Assembly (NCBI GenBank): GCA_963616935.1
Contig: CAVEMS010000005.1
Location: forward strand, 1 to 64,000
Length of the DNA: 64,000 bases
Origin: UBA4951 sp963616935
Lineage (GTDB): Bacteria; Bacillota_I; Bacilli_A; RFN20; CAG-826
Reading direction: 5' to 3'
The translations under genes were made by a program, and so were the position numbers. Positions 17,871 to 25,189 of this stretch are shown here, piece by piece. The stretch's first letter is position 1. Each line of letters begins with the position of its first letter. The notes under the pieces are model-generated. The model saw only the letters and a program-made list of their open reading frames with translations. It was not told the DNA's origin and made no database searches.

Positions 17871-17947
17871 CGGGACGTAGCACAGCTTGGTAGTGCACTA
17901 CCTTGGGGTGGTAGGGGTCATGGGTTCAAATCCCACCGTTCCGACCA
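17871..17947 (+). tRNA. tRNA-Pro (anticodon GGG)
   Basis: A 77-nt cloverleaf with encoded CCA. The acceptor stem pairs CGGGACG with CGTTCCG with one G-T pair, the D stem is GCAC/GTGC, the anticodon stem CTACC/GGTAG encloses TTGGGGT with GGG at 17905-17907, and the T arm has TTCAAAT. A TATAAT-like box at 17855-17860 just upstream fits a promoter. A terminator follows 13 bp after the CCA. Confidence 0.95.
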
Positions 17948-17960
17948 TTATTAATGATAT

Positions 17961-18004
17961 GCTCCCTACTTGGGCCAGCGATTGGCTCAACAGGGAGCTT
18001 TTCT
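17961..18004 (+). terminator. Terminator after tRNA-Pro
   Basis: GCTCCCT at 17961-17967 pairs with AGGGAGC at 17992-17998, and TTTTCTT follows. The loop holds a second short inverted repeat. Confidence 0.85.
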
Positions 18005-18211
18005 TGTACAAACGGCACTTAAAGAGAAAATGAACGCGAGTCGCCTATCCAAACGGCGTTCTGTAATCGAAAAACGTTGGACTTTGTCATTAACTTCCTT
18101 ATTGGAATAAGACAAAACGGCATTATAAATTTAGTATTTTATCCAGTTGCATTGGATTTTTTACTAAATATACATCATGAAATAGCCGTTAGTTATCTTC
18201 TTAAAGAAACG

Positions 18212-18247
18212 AAAAAAGCCAATTTTCCAGGGGAAGAAAATTGGCTT
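18212..18247 (-). terminator. Perfect 12-bp terminator hairpin
   Basis: AAGCCAATTTTC at 18216-18227 and its exact complement at 18236-18247 enclose an eight-base loop; on the minus strand six T follow. No T-run exists on the plus side, so it acts on minus-strand transcripts coming from the small RNA or the xre gene. Confidence 0.85.
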
Positions 18248-18347
18248 AGATGCCCTAGACCAATGATAGAAAAATTTGAGAAAGGAGGTAAAAGCCTAAG
18301 GCTATGGTTGAAAATGAGGACGGGATGATTTCGCATTTTCAAACCAT
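18212..18347 (-). ncRNA. Candidate C-rich small regulatory RNA
   Basis: Read on the minus strand, the segment begins with a 13-bp hairpin (ATGGTTTGAAAATG pairing with CATTTTCAACCAT, 18347-18304), then AGCC/GGCT, then an unpaired ACCTCCTTTCT (18289-18279) identical to 11 bases of the anti-Shine-Dalgarno end of 16S rRNA, and ends in a perfect 12-bp terminator hairpin with loop TTCCCCTG and a T-run. A TATTAT box at 18358-18353 places a transcript start at about 18346, exactly at the first hairpin. C-rich single-stranded motifs that pair with ribosome binding sites are the hallmark of Firmicutes RNAs such as RsaE. It could instead be the 3' UTR of the upstream xre gene. Confidence 0.42.
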
Positions 18348-18396
18348 TTAAAATAATACATTCCCAAGTGAAAAGAGAAAAAGGATATTTTCGTTC

Positions 18397-18708
18397 TCAA
18401 TCATTTTTCGAAAGAAGGAGGATGAGTTGCATCTTCTCTTCCTGCGATAGATACGGCTTAGCCGAAGAGAGCTCGGTCTTCATTTTTTCGAACGCGGAAT
18501 CGCCACTATAAGTGGGCAAAAGGGATTCGATACTGGTATCGAGCGCTTTCGCGATACGCTCCAAAATATCGGTCCGAGGAAGGCGATATCCGCTTAGATA
18601 ATGCGAAAGCTGCCCTTCCGTAAGGCTCGCCATCTTCGCGAACTCCTTCTGCGTATACCCCTTCTCTTTTATCTTCGCTTTCAAAATGCTACGAAATTCA
18701 TTGGCCAT
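18397..18708 (-). CDS. XRE-family transcriptional regulator
   Basis: A 103-residue protein with a helix-turn-helix in residues 5-65 (GYTQKEFAKMASLTEGQLSHYL then RIAKALDTSIESLLP) and a charged helical tail of about 35 residues that may dimerise or sense a signal. There is no Shine-Dalgarno sequence; instead TAGAAT ends exactly 6 nt before the ATG at 18708, suggesting a leaderless message. It follows the nifJ terminator and precedes the candidate small RNA, so it is its own unit. The regulated genes are unknown. Confidence 0.86.
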   Translation of the reverse strand: MANEFRSILKAKIKEKGYTQKEFAKMASLTEGQLSHYLSGYRLPRTDILERIAKALDTSIESLLPTYSGDSAFEKMKTELSSAKPYLSQEEKMQLILLLSKND

Positions 18709-18714
18709 AAGAAT

Positions 18715-18720
18715 ATTCTA
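18715..18720 (-). promoter_or_regulatory. -10 box of xre, 6 nt from the ATG
   Basis: TAGAAT on the minus strand ends 6 nt before the xre ATG and sits immediately after the T-run of the nifJ terminator. Transcription would start at or next to the A of the ATG. The -35 match is poor. Confidence 0.5.
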
Positions 18721-18724
18721 TAAG

Positions 18725-18756
18725 AAAAAAGGCCACTTAGTATCATCTAAGCAGCC
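18725..18756 (-). terminator. Terminator of nifJ
   Basis: A ten-base-pair stem (GGCTGCTTAG with CTAAGTGGCC, two G-T pairs) with loop ATGATA is followed by six T, 17 bp after the nifJ stop. Confidence 0.9.
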
Positions 18757-18772
18757 TTTATGGTCGAAAGTA

Positions 18773-21700
18773 TTACAAACCGAATTTCTTGATGGCGTTC
18801 CAGCGATCCTTCGCATAGCTTTCGCACTTGCTAAGAAGTTCTTCGGCATGCGCTGGATTGGTGACTGGAAGTTGCGAGAAACGGGTTTCGTGCATCAAGA
18901 AGTCACGGAACTTGGAGTAATCCGGCTCCTTCATGTCGATAGTAAGACCCGGCTTGCCTTCCTTGACGAGTCTTGGATCGTAACGGAAGGTTTGGAAGTA
19001 ACCGCATTCGACGGCCATCTTCTCTTCTTGGATGCTATTCACCAAGCCGCCTTTGATATGCTGTTCAGCGCATGGGCAATAGCAGATGACGAGCGATGGG
19101 CCATTATAGCTTTCGGCTTCTTTGAGGGCTTTGATCGCCGCCATCGGGTTGGATCCGAGAGCGATTTGGGCAACGTAGACGTGGCCATAGCTCATCGCCA
19201 TCAAAGCGAGGTTCTTCTTGGCTTCTTTCTTTCCGCTTGCCGTGAATTTGTTGATCGAACCGGTTTGCGAAGACTTAGAAGCCTGTCCGCCGGTGTTGCT
19301 ATAGACTTCGGTGTCGAGGACTAAGACATTGACGTCGGCTTCGTTGGCCAAGACGTGATCGAGTCCGCCGTATCCGATATCGTAGCTCCATCCGTCGCCG
19401 CCGATGATCCAAACGGACTTCTCGACGAGGTCTCTCTCATATTTCTTGAGTTCCTTGACGGCATCGTCTTTCGAAGCGTCCACTTTGGCAACGAGTTCTT
19501 TGACAAGGGCTCTTTCCTCTTGGCGATTCTTCTTCGAGAGGGCTTCCAAATATTTGCTGGCCGTATCTTTCAAGTCGTCTTCGGCGTTTTCGCTAGAGAC
19601 GGCCGCTTTAAGGATACGGACGATCTGCGACATCTTGTAATCGTTGGCGATTCTCATGCCAAAGCCATATTCGGCATTGTCTTCGAATAAGCTGTTGGCC
19701 CAAGCGACGCCTTCTCCGTTCTCATCTTTGACGAATGGGGTGAGTGGAGTGCTGCCACAATAGATCGAAGAGCAGCCGGTAGCGTTGGCGATCAAGAGAT
19801 CGTGGCCGAACAATTGGCTGAGTAAGCGATAGTACGGAGCTTCGCCGCATCCCGCACAAGCGCCAGAGACTTCCATATAAGGACGGAGGAATCCAACGCC
19901 TTTGACGGTCGAAGTCGGGAAGACCTCGCCCTTCGAAGAGCAGTTGTAATAGAGATAATCGGCCGCGATTTGCTCAGTGAATTGGCCTTTGGCTTCGACC
20001 ATCTTGAGGGCCAAGTGATCATTACCCATTCTCTTAGCAGTTTGGTTGGCCATACATTCGGAGACGCAAAGTCCGCATCCGACGCAGTTTTGAGTGGCGA
20101 CGGAAATACGATACATAAGGCCTTTCGCGGCAGGCGAGCCGATGGCAGGTTTCACTGAATCTTTGATGATTTGCGGCGCTTTCGCCATCTCGTCTTCATT
20201 AATCAAATATGGGCGGATGGTAGCGTGTGGGCAAACGAAGGCGCATTGGTTGCACTCAATGCAGTATTGCGGGTTCCATAACGGCACACGGTCGGCAATC
20301 GCACGCTTTTGACGGAAGGTGATATTCTCATTCATCGTTCCATCGAGGAGTTCGTGTTTCATGAATTCGCTCGTTGGGAGCTCATCGCCATCCAAACGAT
20401 CGATGGCGGAGACGTATTCATCGTAATAAGTATCGCCGGAATCGTTGTCGAAGACCTTCTTGGCGTCGAGTTTTATCCATTCTGGATCGACGGCGATCTC
20501 ACGGAGTCCTTTTGGACCGGCGTCAATCGCATCCCAGTTATTTTGGACGATATCCATGCCTTTTTTGGCATAGCTCTTCTCGGCGAATTTCTTCATCCAT
20601 TTCTCGGCCTCTTCATAAGGCATGATTTTCGGCGAGAGTTTGAAGAAAGCGGCTTGTAACGTCGTATTGGTGTGACGTCCCATATGGCACTCTTCGGCGA
20701 GTTTATTGGCGTCGATGACATAGAATTTAGCGTGTTTCTCGGCCAAAAGGTGTTTCATGCGATCTGGCATGCTCTTGATGAGGGTGGCGTCATCCATATC
20801 GGTATTAAGCAAGAACGTTCCGCCATCTTTGAGGTTCGAGATCATATCGAACTTGAAGATATAGGTATCGAGCGAGCAAGAGATGAAATCGGCGTTCTTG
20901 ACGTAATATTCGCTATGAATCGGCTCTTTGCCGAAACGGAGGTGGCTACGGGTCGTGCCTCCTGCTTTACGGGAATCGTATTGGAAATAAGCTTGAGCGT
21001 ATTGATGGGTCGCATCACCAATGATCTTGACCGAGCTCTTATTGGCGCTCACGGTGCCATCGCTTCCTAAGCCATAGAACAAGCAAGCGGTGCAATTTTG
21101 ATCGATCTTGAACGATTCGTCGGTCGGGATCGATAGTTTCGTGACGTCGTCTTTGATACCGACGGTGAAACCGTTCCAATTCTTATCGGCGTTAAGAAAA
21201 TCGAAGACCGATTTGACATCCTTAGGCTGGGTGTCTTTGCTTGATAAGCCATAACGGCCGCCGATTAACGTATCGAGTTTGCGATCGCTATTAGCAAAGG
21301 CGCTGACGACATCGAGATACAAAGGTTCCCCTGCCGCGCCATTTTCCTTCGTGCGGTCCATGACGGCGATCTTTTTGACGCTCGCTGGAATAACCGAAAG
21401 AAGGTGCTTTGGGCTCCATGGGCGATAGAGATGGACTTTCACGACACCGACATGCTCGCCGGCTTTATTCAAAGCGTCGACGACTTCCGATGCGGTCTCG
21501 GTGACGCTGCCCATCGCGATGATGACGCGATCGGCATTCGGATCTCCATAGTAGACAAACGGGGCATATTGACGGCCGGTGAGTCTCGAAGCTTCGGCCA
21601 AATATTTCTCCGCCACTGGGACGATGTCGTTCCAATGAGTGTTTTGAGCCTCGCGGGCTTGGAAATAGATATCATCGTTTTCGGCTCCGCCACGGGTGAC

Positions 21701-22351
21701 TGGATGAGTATGCGGATTCAAAGCGCGGGCACGGAAGGCCTCGACTTTATCCATCGGAAGCAACTTCTTCCATTCCTCGGCATCGACGAACTCAACATTT
21801 TGAACTTCGTGCGACGTACGGAAGCCATCGAAGAAATGAACGACCGGCGTTGAAGCATCGATCGCCAATAAGTGAGCGACTGGAGCCAAATCGGCGATTT
21901 CTTGGACGCTGCCACTGCAAAGCATGGTGGCGCCGGTTTGACGAATGGCGTAGATATCGGCTTGATCGCCGAAGATTGATAAAGCGCGGGTCGCTAAGCT
22001 TCTCGCGGAAACGTGCAAAACGGCTGGCAAGAGCTCTCCGCACCACTTATAGATATTCGGAATCATTAGCAACAAGCCTTGCGAAGCAGTATAGGTGGTC
22101 GATAACGCACCGCCCTGCAAAGCGCCGTGGACAGCACCAGAAGCGCCGGCTTCAGACTGCATTTCGACTACTTTGACCGGTGAGCCAAAGAAGTTCTTCT
22201 CGCCTTTGGAGGCAAGGACATCGACATACTCCGCCATTGGGGAGCTTGGGGTGATCGGATAGATGGCCGCTACTTCGGTGAAGTAATAGCTTTCCATCGC
22301 GGCGGCGGTGTTTCCGTCGACCGAATGGAACGTCTTTTTAATCTCAGGCAT
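18773..22351 (-). CDS. nifJ: Pyruvate:ferredoxin (flavodoxin) oxidoreductase
   Basis: Converts pyruvate and CoA to acetyl-CoA, CO2 and reduced ferredoxin; the hub of anaerobic fermentation. The 1192-residue single-chain form has the N-terminal pyrimidine-binding domain (AIYPITPSSPMAE), the transketolase C-like and gamma domains, two [4Fe-4S] sites (CIECNQCAFVCPH near residue 695 and CVGCGLCVSEC near 755), the ThDP domain with ATGCSSIYCGSTPLTP and GDGWSYDIGYGG near 984, and NTGGQ after it. AAGGAGA precedes the ATG. It is monocistronic with a TTGTAA-16-TATACT promoter and a strong terminator. It supplies reduced ferredoxin for the hydrogenase at 52-56 kb. Confidence 0.98.
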   Translation of the reverse strand: MPEIKKTFHSVDGNTAAAMESYYFTEVAAIYPITPSSPMAEYVDVLASKGEKNFFGSPVKVVEMQSEAGASGAVHGALQGGALSTTYTASQGLLLMIPNIYKWCGELLPAVLHVSARSLATRALSIFGDQADIYAIRQTGATMLCSGSVQEIADLAPVAHLLAIDASTPVVHFFDGFRTSHEVQNVEFVDAEEWKKLLPMDKVEAFRARALNPHTHPVTRGGAENDDIYFQAREAQNTHWNDIVPVAEKYLAEASRLTGRQYAPFVYYGDPNADRVIIAMGSVTETASEVVDALNKAGEHVGVVKVHLYRPWSPKHLLSVIPASVKKIAVMDRTKENGAAGEPLYLDVVSAFANSDRKLDTLIGGRYGLSSKDTQPKDVKSVFDFLNADKNWNGFTVGIKDDVTKLSIPTDESFKIDQNCTACLFYGLGSDGTVSANKSSVKIIGDATHQYAQAYFQYDSRKAGGTTRSHLRFGKEPIHSEYYVKNADFISCSLDTYIFKFDMISNLKDGGTFLLNTDMDDATLIKSMPDRMKHLLAEKHAKFYVIDANKLAEECHMGRHTNTTLQAAFFKLSPKIMPYEEAEKWMKKFAEKSYAKKGMDIVQNNWDAIDAGPKGLREIAVDPEWIKLDAKKVFDNDSGDTYYDEYVSAIDRLDGDELPTSEFMKHELLDGTMNENITFRQKRAIADRVPLWNPQYCIECNQCAFVCPHATIRPYLINEDEMAKAPQIIKDSVKPAIGSPAAKGLMYRISVATQNCVGCGLCVSECMANQTAKRMGNDHLALKMVEAKGQFTEQIAADYLYYNCSSKGEVFPTSTVKGVGFLRPYMEVSGACAGCGEAPYYRLLSQLFGHDLLIANATGCSSIYCGSTPLTPFVKDENGEGVAWANSLFEDNAEYGFGMRIANDYKMSQIVRILKAAVSSENAEDDLKDTASKYLEALSKKNRQEERALVKELVAKVDASKDDAVKELKKYERDLVEKSVWIIGGDGWSYDIGYGGLDHVLANEADVNVLVLDTEVYSNTGGQASKSSQTGSINKFTASGKKEAKKNLALMAMSYGHVYVAQIALGSNPMAAIKALKEAESYNGPSLVICYCPCAEQHIKGGLVNSIQEEKMAVECGYFQTFRYDPRLVKEGKPGLTIDMKEPDYSKFRDFLMHETRFSQLPVTNPAHAEELLSKCESYAKDRWNAIKKFGL

Positions 22352-22375
22352 TAAAAAATCTCCTTATATGCGTTA

Positions 22376-22403
22376 AGTATAGTCTTGAGCGTATGATTTA
22401 CAA
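22376..22403 (-). promoter_or_regulatory. Promoter of nifJ
   Basis: TTGTAA at 22403-22398, a 16-bp spacer and TATACT at 22381-22376 on the minus strand, 25 bp before the start codon. Confidence 0.7.
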
Positions 22404-22412
22404 AGCGTTTTC

Positions 22413-22437
22413 AAAAATAAGCCCCCTATTGGGGGCT
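22413..22437 (-). terminator. Terminator of the nuclease gene
   Basis: AGCCCCC-AATA-GGGGGCT is a perfect seven-base-pair hairpin followed on the minus strand by TATTTTT. It separates the nuclease gene from the nifJ region on the other reading; both are minus strand, and it lies just upstream of the nifJ promoter only in coordinate terms, downstream of the nuclease stop. Confidence 0.85.
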
Positions 22438-22466
22438 CTTTCGAAATGTAAGTAAGTTTAGACTAA

Positions 22467-24314
22467 CTATCTAGCTTTCCGTCTTTTGACAACGGCTAGC
22501 GTGATTAAGCCAAAGGCCGAAGTGAGAACGGCGATGGACGAGACAAGAACAATCAAGGAATTGTCTTTTCCTTTGCTGACGCTGCCTTTCAAATCCGTTT
22601 GGGACCTCGTGCTATCGAAGTGATATAAGAAATCGCCACCGCTAGAATTGAGCAAATCGCAGTATTTCAAGCAAATATAATCATATAGACCCGCGCAGCT
22701 TGCTATCGCGGCGACGCTATGAGAATCGGTCGCTTCGACTAAGATCGTCAAGGCATCGGCGGAAAGTTTCTTCGACAAATCCGACATTTCCTTCCAAGAA
22801 GCCAATAAGGAATCAGATGGCGTGGTCATTGTTTGTTGCAAAGAAGTGCAATTCGCCCCCACTTTCGAATTGAAGGTAGTAGCGAACTCAGTTGCCTCTG
22901 TCGTCGGATCGGTTTCTTCTTCTAAGGCATAAAGATAAAGTTTCCCAGAACTACTGCTTCCACCGAAGGTTTTGTATTTTGTGGCGAACGTCATATACAC
23001 GTTAAGCGAAGACTTGAATGTTACGGCGCCATCGCTATCGAAGGTAAGCGTCCAATCGGTGACGCCTTCTGGAACCGTTTCCGTGCCGGATAGATTCTCA
23101 AGGGCGATGCTATAGTGGGTTCCGCTCACATAGGACTTCAAATGCCCAGCCGTTTCGTCTTCGAAGGTATAAGAACCATCGGTATTCGTGACTGTGAATA
23201 AGGTGGCTTCCGTATCGGTTTCGATGGTCGAAGTAATGCCGTTAGAGGAAATGTTTTCTGACTTCAAATACCAGGGGGTGGAATTGCTATTGATCGAATT
23301 CGTCAAAGCGTACACATCATTAGAATTAACGCCGACAATCGCTAGTTTTTGACCTGAAACGATTTCCGATGCGGAGGTTATTTGGGTATAGGTATACGCT
23401 TTTGAAGTATCCGAGGAGCTAGATGAAGACGATGAGCTCGAAGATGAACTTGAGTCAGAAGAACTGGAAGAAGAACCACCAGAAGAGCTTCCGTCTCCCC
23501 AAATGCTATTCGCCAAATATGGGTAATCGATGAAAGGGTTCCTGGCACCATATTTTTGAGCCGTCAGGTTATTTCTATACATCTCGTCGGCATCCGGCGC
23601 ATATTCCATGTTCCATTCGAGTAGTTGCGACTTGATGCCCATCGTCTTTTCGCTCGTCGCATCGCTTGGGTTCTCGCTCAAACTGAGGCTGGAGTTATAT
23701 TGCATCGCGGCATAAAGGATGCAACGGGCGGCCGCACCTCTGAATTGGGTATCGTATTGCCCCGGATCCCAAGTGCTTGACGTCGTTCCATAAAATTTAT
23801 TTTGTCGCGACGAATTAATCGTTACGGAGGTGGGCATTATGACAAACGGATTGGAACCTGGACCACTCTTGCCAGCGCCACGGCTATCTGGCCAAGTATG
23901 TTCGCGATTCCATGTTTTCGCGCTATCCCAAGTAGACGAAAGAGTGCTTCTATCATAAAAGCCGACCATTCCAGACTTTCCACTGGCGAACTTGCATATG
24001 GCAGGTAGCCCAGTCTTCAGTCCATCATAAGAAGAACTCGTGTATTTATTGTTCGTTAAAGTAGCCAAATTGCTTAATAAGGTGCTTCCGGTCGCAGTGA
24101 TGTCGCAGCCATCGTAATAACTGCCTTGGAAATCGGTGTAAGTCCAAGGATTCGACGTCGTGGCGGTAAAGAAACGGGAATCGACCGCAGAAGTAGTCGC
24201 CGCTTGAACGGTATAGCCATCTTTTATGGCGGAAATCGAAGTGGATACGCCAACACCTAAAATCGATAAAGAGGCCAAGAGCAAGAAGGCCTTCTTAATG
24301 CGTTTTCTCATCAT
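22467..24314 (-). CDS. Secreted, membrane-tethered endonuclease I family nuclease
   Basis: A surface or extracellular nuclease of 615 residues. After a signal peptide (MRKRIKKAFLLLASLSILGV) comes an endonuclease I domain with TWNREHTWPDSRG, which carries the catalytic His of the beta-beta-alpha-metal fold, and later RGAAARCILYAAMQYN. A linker of about 30 residues that is almost all Ser follows near residues 275-305, then about 250 residues of uncharacterised sequence, and a C-terminal helix ending VVKRRKAR. No LPxTG is seen, so the helix itself probably anchors the protein. Such enzymes degrade external DNA or RNA for nutrients. The first of two adjacent ATG codons at 24314 follows AAAGGAG. 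Confidence 0.88.
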   Translation of the reverse strand: MMRKRIKKAFLLLASLSILGVGVSTSISAIKDGYTVQAATTSAVDSRFFTATTSNPWTYTDFQGSYYDGCDITATGSTLLSNLATLTNNKYTSSSYDGLKTGLPAICKFASGKSGMVGFYDRSTLSSTWDSAKTWNREHTWPDSRGAGKSGPGSNPFVIMPTSVTINSSRQNKFYGTTSSTWDPGQYDTQFRGAAARCILYAAMQYNSSLSLSENPSDATSEKTMGIKSQLLEWNMEYAPDADEMYRNNLTAQKYGARNPFIDYPYLANSIWGDGSSSGGSSSSSSDSSSSSSSSSSSSSSDTSKAYTYTQITSASEIVSGQKLAIVGVNSNDVYALTNSINSNSTPWYLKSENISSNGITSTIETDTEATLFTVTNTDGSYTFEDETAGHLKSYVSGTHYSIALENLSGTETVPEGVTDWTLTFDSDGAVTFKSSLNVYMTFATKYKTFGGSSSSGKLYLYALEEETDPTTEATEFATTFNSKVGANCTSLQQTMTTPSDSLLASWKEMSDLSKKLSADALTILVEATDSHSVAAIASCAGLYDYICLKYCDLLNSSGGDFLYHFDSTRSQTDLKGSVSKGKDNSLIVLVSSIAVLTSAFGLITLAVVKRRKAR

Positions 24315-24383
24315 AAGCGAGCTCCTTTCGCTAAAAAGCACCACGACTCGTAAATGTTAATACATTTCAAGCTGTCTTTCTTC

Positions 24384-24833
24384 TTATTTCTTCTTTTTGG
24401 CGATTTTCGAACGCTTTTTAACTTCTTTTTTGATAAGGACTTCCAAGATATGCAAATCGTGGTCGTCTAAGGATGCGCAAGGAGAGAGAAGCCCTCCAGG
24501 TCCTGCCAATTTGCGGTAGATGAAATCGGCGTAATCCTTGTATTCATCAAGCTCCTTTTTCTTGGCGATTTGGCGAATCGGTCTAGGATTTGCGAGCTTT
24601 TTCTCATTTTCCTCATTCAAATAAGCGTCTATTTGCGAATATAAGTCATGCATATTGATCGACGGATCCATAAGGATCATCGGTGCGAAGAAGACCAAAT
24701 CGTCAGCCAAAACGTCGCTATAGACGCCGATTCCTTTGGATAGCATGTCCAAAGAGATGAATTTCTTATTCGTATGCTTTCTCAAAAAAGCGCGCGTTCT
24801 AGTCAAACGATAGGTATTTGGTTTGTTTTCCAT
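24384..24833 (-). CDS. Uncharacterised 149-aa basic protein
   Basis: I do not recognise this protein. The first 50 residues (TRTRAFLRKHTNKKFISLDML then VYSDVLADDLVFFAPMI) read like a winged-helix segment in which strand-turn residues precede a recognition helix, but this is only an impression. The C-terminus is strongly basic (KKEVKKRSKIAKKKK), as in nucleic-acid-binding proteins. No membrane segment or signal peptide is present. There is no Shine-Dalgarno sequence, and TACAAT ends 6 nt before the ATG, so the message is probably leaderless. It stands between the nuclease gene and tRNA-Lys as an independent unit. Confidence 0.75.
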   Translation of the reverse strand: MENKPNTYRLTRTRAFLRKHTNKKFISLDMLSKGIGVYSDVLADDLVFFAPMILMDPSINMHDLYSQIDAYLNEENEKKLANPRPIRQIAKKKELDEYKDYADFIYRKLAGPGGLLSPCASLDDHDLHILEVLIKKEVKKRSKIAKKKK

Positions 24834-24839
24834 GACTTA

Positions 24840-24845
24840 ATTGTA
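24840..24845 (-). promoter_or_regulatory. -10 box 6 nt from the ATG of the 149-aa gene
   Basis: TACAAT on the minus strand ends exactly 6 nt before the start codon, with no ribosome binding site between. Confidence 0.5.
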
Positions 24846-24885
24846 ATGATGGAATGCGAAAAATAAAGACATATATGCCAATAAA

Positions 24886-24909
24886 CAAAAAGCCTTGGCA
24901 AGCCAAGGC
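24886..24909 (-). terminator. Terminator after tRNA-Lys
   Basis: GCCTTGG-CTTG-CCAAGGC followed by TTTTTG on the minus strand, 12 bp after the tRNA. Confidence 0.9.
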
Positions 24910-24920
24910 AATCTTTCGAG

Positions 24921-24996
<76 letters not shown>

Positions 24997-25020
24997 AGTG
25001 CGTCAAGAAAACGCTTGAAC

Positions 25021-25048
25021 ATTATAGCAAGCGTCTAGACGTGTGCAA
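25021..25048 (-). promoter_or_regulatory. Promoter of tRNA-Lys
   Basis: TTGCAC, a 16-bp spacer and a perfect TATAAT on the minus strand, 24 bp before the tRNA. Confidence 0.8.
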
Positions 25049-25189
25049 GAAAAAAGAACGGAATTCACCTAAAATCGCCAGATCCCTAGCAATCAGCTGA
25101 GGGCCTAATTTGGCATAAGGAAGAAAGCCATGGCAAAACACCGCCAGCTTCTCTCGACGTTCGTTGGTTCTTTGCTTTTCCTTTGAAGA

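Larger units (their letters stand above)
18005..18396. other. Region between tRNA-Pro and the xre gene
   Basis: No protein gene is supported. An 83-codon plus-strand frame at 18077-18328 has no ribosome binding site and no recognisable sequence. The minus strand carries the candidate small RNA described at 18212-18347. The part 18005-18211 is AT-rich and shows nothing further. Confidence 0.5.

Noticed and set aside
18077..18328. 83-codon plus-strand frame
   Set aside because: No ribosome binding site or family; overlaps the better supported minus-strand RNA candidate.
18279..18348. Plus-strand reading of AGAAAGGAGGT as a ribosome binding site for a 15-codon peptide starting at 18304
   Set aside because: Spacing to the ATG is about 15 bases, the peptide is tiny and no plus-strand promoter or terminator is seen; the minus-strand RNA explains the structures better, though this cannot be excluded.
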